This document shows positions 32,101 through 35,470 of a stretch of DNA of 35,470 bases, piece after piece. Where the stretch lies: positions 1-35,470 of the forward strand of contig CAJVPJ010000201.1 of NCBI GenBank assembly GCA_910592205.1. Reading direction: 5' to 3'. The DNA is from Paraglomus occultum. Lineage: Eukaryota; Glomeromycota; Glomeromycetes; Paraglomerales; Paraglomeraceae. Made by a program: the position numbers and the translations under genes. The notes under the pieces were generated by a model, which saw only the letters and a program-made list of their open reading frames with translations, had not been told where the DNA came from and made no database searches. How positions within the stretch are numbered: position 1 is the first letter of the stretch; each line of letters opens with the position of its first letter.

Positions 32101-35100
32101 CTGTATTCATCATCTCCGCTAGTTTTTTCAACGCCGACTGCATGCCTTCCCTTACGGCTGCGGTTGCATTAGATAATTCAGGTATTAGCGTAATAGTAAG
32201 TTTTTGTAGTTTCTGCTTTCGTTCTTCCGGATCGATGTCAACAGTATTTTCTGGACGATGACACACTTCCAAAACTTTCAATAAGGCTCTATTAGCTTCT
32301 TCGACATTACTAGTAGCAAAATCCGGGGAGACATCTTTAAGAATAAAAATCAAAGATTTAACGAATTCCAGTTCGTGATCCAACATCCAGCGAGTTCCAA
32401 TATTAACTTCAGAGCTCAAAATGTAGACTCCATGACAACCTCCCCTCTTTCGGAAAGATTCCTGCCTGTAACAACCAGAACTGAACCTAGAGGCAAGAAC
32501 ATGGAATAATGGAAAAGAGCGTATAGCTTCCCTTGATCCTACAATCAGCAAGCAAGTCTCATACATCAGTTTTAGTGCCGAAGCAGCCAAGTCTTGTAGT
32601 CGTTTGTCTTCTGAAGACATCACGTCAACCAAAGCTTCAACAATTACTTTTGACTCGAGATTATAACTCTTAGTCTTTTGCTCAAGGTTAATTTGGCTAG
32701 CTCTTCTTTCTCGCGCGCGCCTGTAGTCTATCGCATCACCTATTTCTAGCATTGCAAAATGTCGAATAAGATTCTCCAACAATGGCCACGCTCTATCCTT
32801 CAATTCAGGTATCGCTGCCGCGGTAAATAAGGCACAAATAACTTTTCGCAGGGTCTCCTCCTGTACAACTCGTCTTTTTAATGCTAGTCTTTGACCCTCT
32901 GGTATTGACCTCTCGGATGTTTCTTGGGACCGACTAGATTCAGCGTGTCCATCAATGTCCATTTTATTATCATTATTACTTGTCTCTATATTCGTATTGT
33001 CTACCGGTGCAATCTCAATCTCAGCTGCCAACAATTGCTTTTGTACGCATTCTGTTATTAGTTCTCCAATATTTTCCGGTCCTTCGTCTAGATTAAGAAG
33101 CAACGGTATTGTTGCAGCTACGAATTTGTAAGCTTCTTCTCGATAAAATGCCGATGAGTTTGGGTCTTGTAGAGTACTCGCCGATAGCGACAAACACTCG
33201 TCCAATGGAAGCGTAAGTGACGGTGCATGTGGATCAAAATGAATAAGTGTTTCAAGTCCATTTATCGGAGGATTCCTGTTGGCAAGCTGTGGTGGATCTT
33301 TAAACATCCTTCGGTTACGGCCTCCTAGCTTACCAAGAATACGAGTAGTTGTAATACTATGTAACTTATTCTGCGTCGGTTTGAGACGAGTCCATAAAGC
33401 CTTCATTAAATCGTTCATAAATGGTGCCATAATAGGGTCTAATAATGAAGGTGTTACATTGTCTATACAAAGCTCGAGTATTCGAAGACCTTGCGTGACC
33501 AAATCCTGATGTGATTGAAGAGCAAACACCAATGGCCGCATCAAATATCCAAGATAAGGTAACAAGACACTCAATCGAACAGGTACGGTAAGACACAATT
33601 CCACAAAGAGATCTCGCATTTTTCTTGAAGGTGTGAGCGATAAGTTATGATTGAGACCTTCCAACACCATCTGTAGGAGTGGAAGCACCTCTTTGTAAAG
33701 CATTTCGTATTTGCCCCCGCCGATACCTCTGAATAGCGACTTGAGCAGAATAAAATAGTTGATTGGTTCCTTTGCAGTAGCTGAGAGTTTCATACATGTA
33801 ATAATAATATTGGCGAGATGAGGATGGAGCACTCGTTCGAGTGCCTCTGGATACGCATTTCCGGCAAAGAACACGGCTCTAAATAGCCGTAGCATGACAT
33901 GGGCGCGTACGGGATCTGAATCTCCCAACTCTTCCATCCTATCTACGAGGAATCGAAGTAAGAGTCCAGCAAAATGCTCAACAGTATCTGCCTGGGCAAG
34001 AAAATATTGCGGAATTTGAAGAAGTGCTGGATTCTGTATCATAGCATCATAGAAAAACTCCAATTGTGATGATATAATTTCTTGAAAAACAGCCGAATCA
34101 ATTGAAATAAAAAGACTAGCGAAAATTTCAATGGCTTCTTTGGCTCTTGTGAAGTGCGGCATTCTAGTTGATTGCTCTAATAGCTGAATTCTGTCAAATT
34201 GCTGAAATAACTCGGGAAAATTAATGTCCATAGTGGAATACTCGAACGATTTTATGCCTTCTCGGAATAGTTTTATAAGAATATCGACTTCTTCTTGTGA
34301 GAATCCACGTGCGACTGTATTGGCTGGTTGACTATTACTCGATTGTGTCTGAGACTGCTGCGATTGTGATTGCTGTTGCGGCTGTGGATTGCAATTATTA
34401 AGATGAGGCACAATTCTCACCATCTTTACAAGATGTCTGATTAAAACCCATTTTTCTTTGAATAAATAATTGCTTTCGAGTTAGCCAATTGAGACATTTT
34501 TACAAATACAAAAAGACCATATCATTTAAATACGTAAATTTTACCATTTACGGTTTCATGTAAAGATTCCCCGGATGGTGCCAATAAAGTAGGAGTCGTA
34601 GGATGTGTGTTTATAGGTCGAGCGGCATCAAAATCGAAATCATCTAATGGAAATTTTGCAGTGCCATTCAATTTCTTTCTCTGCTGTACTTTACGCATAT
34701 CAACTAAAGTATGATTCAGCGTCTCGAATTTGTTTGCGAGCGTGTCTAGTATGCGCGTGAGCAAATCACGCGCTGAACAAAAGACAGAGTATTAATATCA
34801 GGTTCTGTACAAGTATCAATATTTGTATTGATTATTTTTGCATACCTTCATTCTTGTCTGGAATGTTAACAATACATTCAATGACGTTAAAGAGAAGTAT
34901 TGTGCACATGGTTTGAATGGTTGTGGCTAATGTCGGGTCGTGTAAGTTACGCGAATATATGTGAACAGTCCGTGCTAATTGCGCAGGAGTCAATTCTTGG
35001 CGGACGTGATGTACTACATCTGCTAACATACTGTAGGCTAATGGTCTGTTTTGCGAATAAAGCTCGTGATGTAAGTAAACGCATAATATTATATGAATAT

Positions 35101-35470
35101 GTTTGATCATTTACCTTAACGTTTCGCTAGATGTGACACCAGTACCTATCAATACTTTTTCATTCAGCAGAATATCAACTTTGCTCAGAAAACTGCCTCT
35201 GAATGCCGTTGAGAGAATGTGACGTGTCGCCACCAGCAACTCCTATGCACAAACGTTGAGTTAATTCACACTTTGTGATCTGGAAACGCCAATTTATAAA
35301 TACCTTTCTCGTTCCTGACGCCTCTGGCGGACAATTTTGTAACAGTCGTATTACAAATTCGGGAATGTCTTCGCTATATTGCTCCAATTCACGCTCGCAT
35401 CCACGCAAAATGTATGCCAGAAAAGACAGCGTCTGAATTTGTTTGGGAACTGTCAGTTCACGTAACCGCA
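23756..35470 (-). CDS. TRA1: Tra1/TRRAP scaffold of SAGA and NuA4 (5' end beyond window)
   Basis: The gene enters from the right edge, so its N-terminus and start are missing. Twelve exons are visible: 35304-35470 (partial), 35115-35242, 34846-35045, 34545-34772, 26561-34455, 25781-26488, 25586-25693, 24870-25499, 24441-24717, 24200-24348, 23955-24125, 23756-23869, giving about 3,590 codons (family about 3,700-3,900). HEAT repeats fill most of it, followed by FAT, a PIKK-like kinase domain and FATC (ending MDFTWMQWL). The kinase part is inactive, as known for Tra1: the loop reads GQRHPPK where active PIKKs have GDRHxxN, and TDL replaces DFG. Tra1 is the activator-binding subunit of the SAGA and NuA4 acetyltransferase complexes. 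The FAT region carries a long glutamine insertion. Confidence 0.96.
25967..26140 (-). repeat. CAG/CAA repeat encoding 58 glutamines in TRA1
   Basis: An unbroken run of 58 glutamine codons (mixed CAA and CAG on the minus strand), extended by a Pro, six more Gln, PPP and a few Gln. It sits between ALYFHLRACREEH and NRQPWEHIEDIMSALK, a place where TRRAP also has a low-complexity loop. The mixed codons suggest selection or age rather than fresh pure-repeat expansion. Confidence 0.9.
34340..34405 (-). repeat. Second Gln/Ser-rich tract in TRA1
   Basis: Just inside the giant exon, after HLNNCN, the protein has PQPQQQSQSQQSQTQSSNSQ, a shorter glutamine-serine tract at a likely loop in the HEAT region. 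Confidence 0.75.

Noticed and set aside
1-35470. Bacterial-type systems (CRISPR arrays, operons, phage genes) and tRNA or rRNA genes
   Set aside because: Spliced genes, fungal housekeeping content and absence of spaced direct repeats rule out the former; no cloverleaf or rRNA core sequence was noticed by eye.

Overview
This is a window of a eukaryotic nuclear genome. Genes on both strands are cut by many short GT-AG introns (mostly about 60-110 nt). Coding genes sit close together as divergent, convergent and tandem neighbours, and spacers are AT-rich. The gene set is fungal: ATP17, PRE4, RRP6, a Trm140/METTL2-type methyltransferase, a MEMO1 homologue, cap-binding CBC80 and TRA1. Three things point to an early-diverging, possibly Glomeromycota-like fungus: a Crinkler-type NTPase-nuclease gene, transposase fragments of a kind I associate with arbuscular mycorrhizal fungi, and a minor-spliceosome AT-AC intron. 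The phylum is an inference.

Layout. 1-2.7 kb: a five-exon Crinkler-type gene (coiled coil, P-loop NTPase, PD-(D/E)XK-like nuclease). 2.7-6.5 kb: an accessory stretch with two partly deleted transposon copies inserted head to head, forming a diverged inverted repeat centred near 4.17 kb. 6.5-7.75 kb: a DinB/YfiT-like metal-binding four-helix protein. 8.6-11.2 kb (-): RRP6, divergent from TRM140/METTL2 (11.46-12.93 kb, +). 13.0-14.46 kb (-): the MEMO1 homologue, divergent from a WW-domain protein (14.6-15.4 kb, +). 15.7-16.1 kb (-): ATP17. 16.6-21.3 kb (-): the 80-kDa nuclear cap-binding subunit, 20 exons. 22.2-23.25 kb (-): proteasome subunit beta-7 (PRE4/PSMB4). 23.76 kb to the window end (-): TRA1/TRRAP, missing only its 5' part, with a 7.9-kb exon and a 58-glutamine run.

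Most genes are housekeeping functions in RNA metabolism (exosome nuclease, cap binding, tRNA m3C methylation), transcription (SAGA/NuA4 scaffold), proteolysis and mitochondrial ATP synthesis. They are not a pathway cluster. The left 6.5 kb is the accessory part.

The strongest unusual observation is the 81-nt AT-AC intron in the cap-binding gene. Its donor reads ATATCCTTT, and removing it restores the reading frame and a gap-free match to the family. Other points of interest are the Crinkler gene, the head-to-head transposon palindrome whose two arms carry the same small ORF with mostly synonymous differences, a possible mitochondrial-targeting start in TRM140, and the DinB-like gene. Exon boundaries were worked out by hand from splice signals, phase and remembered family conservation; no search or transcript data were used.
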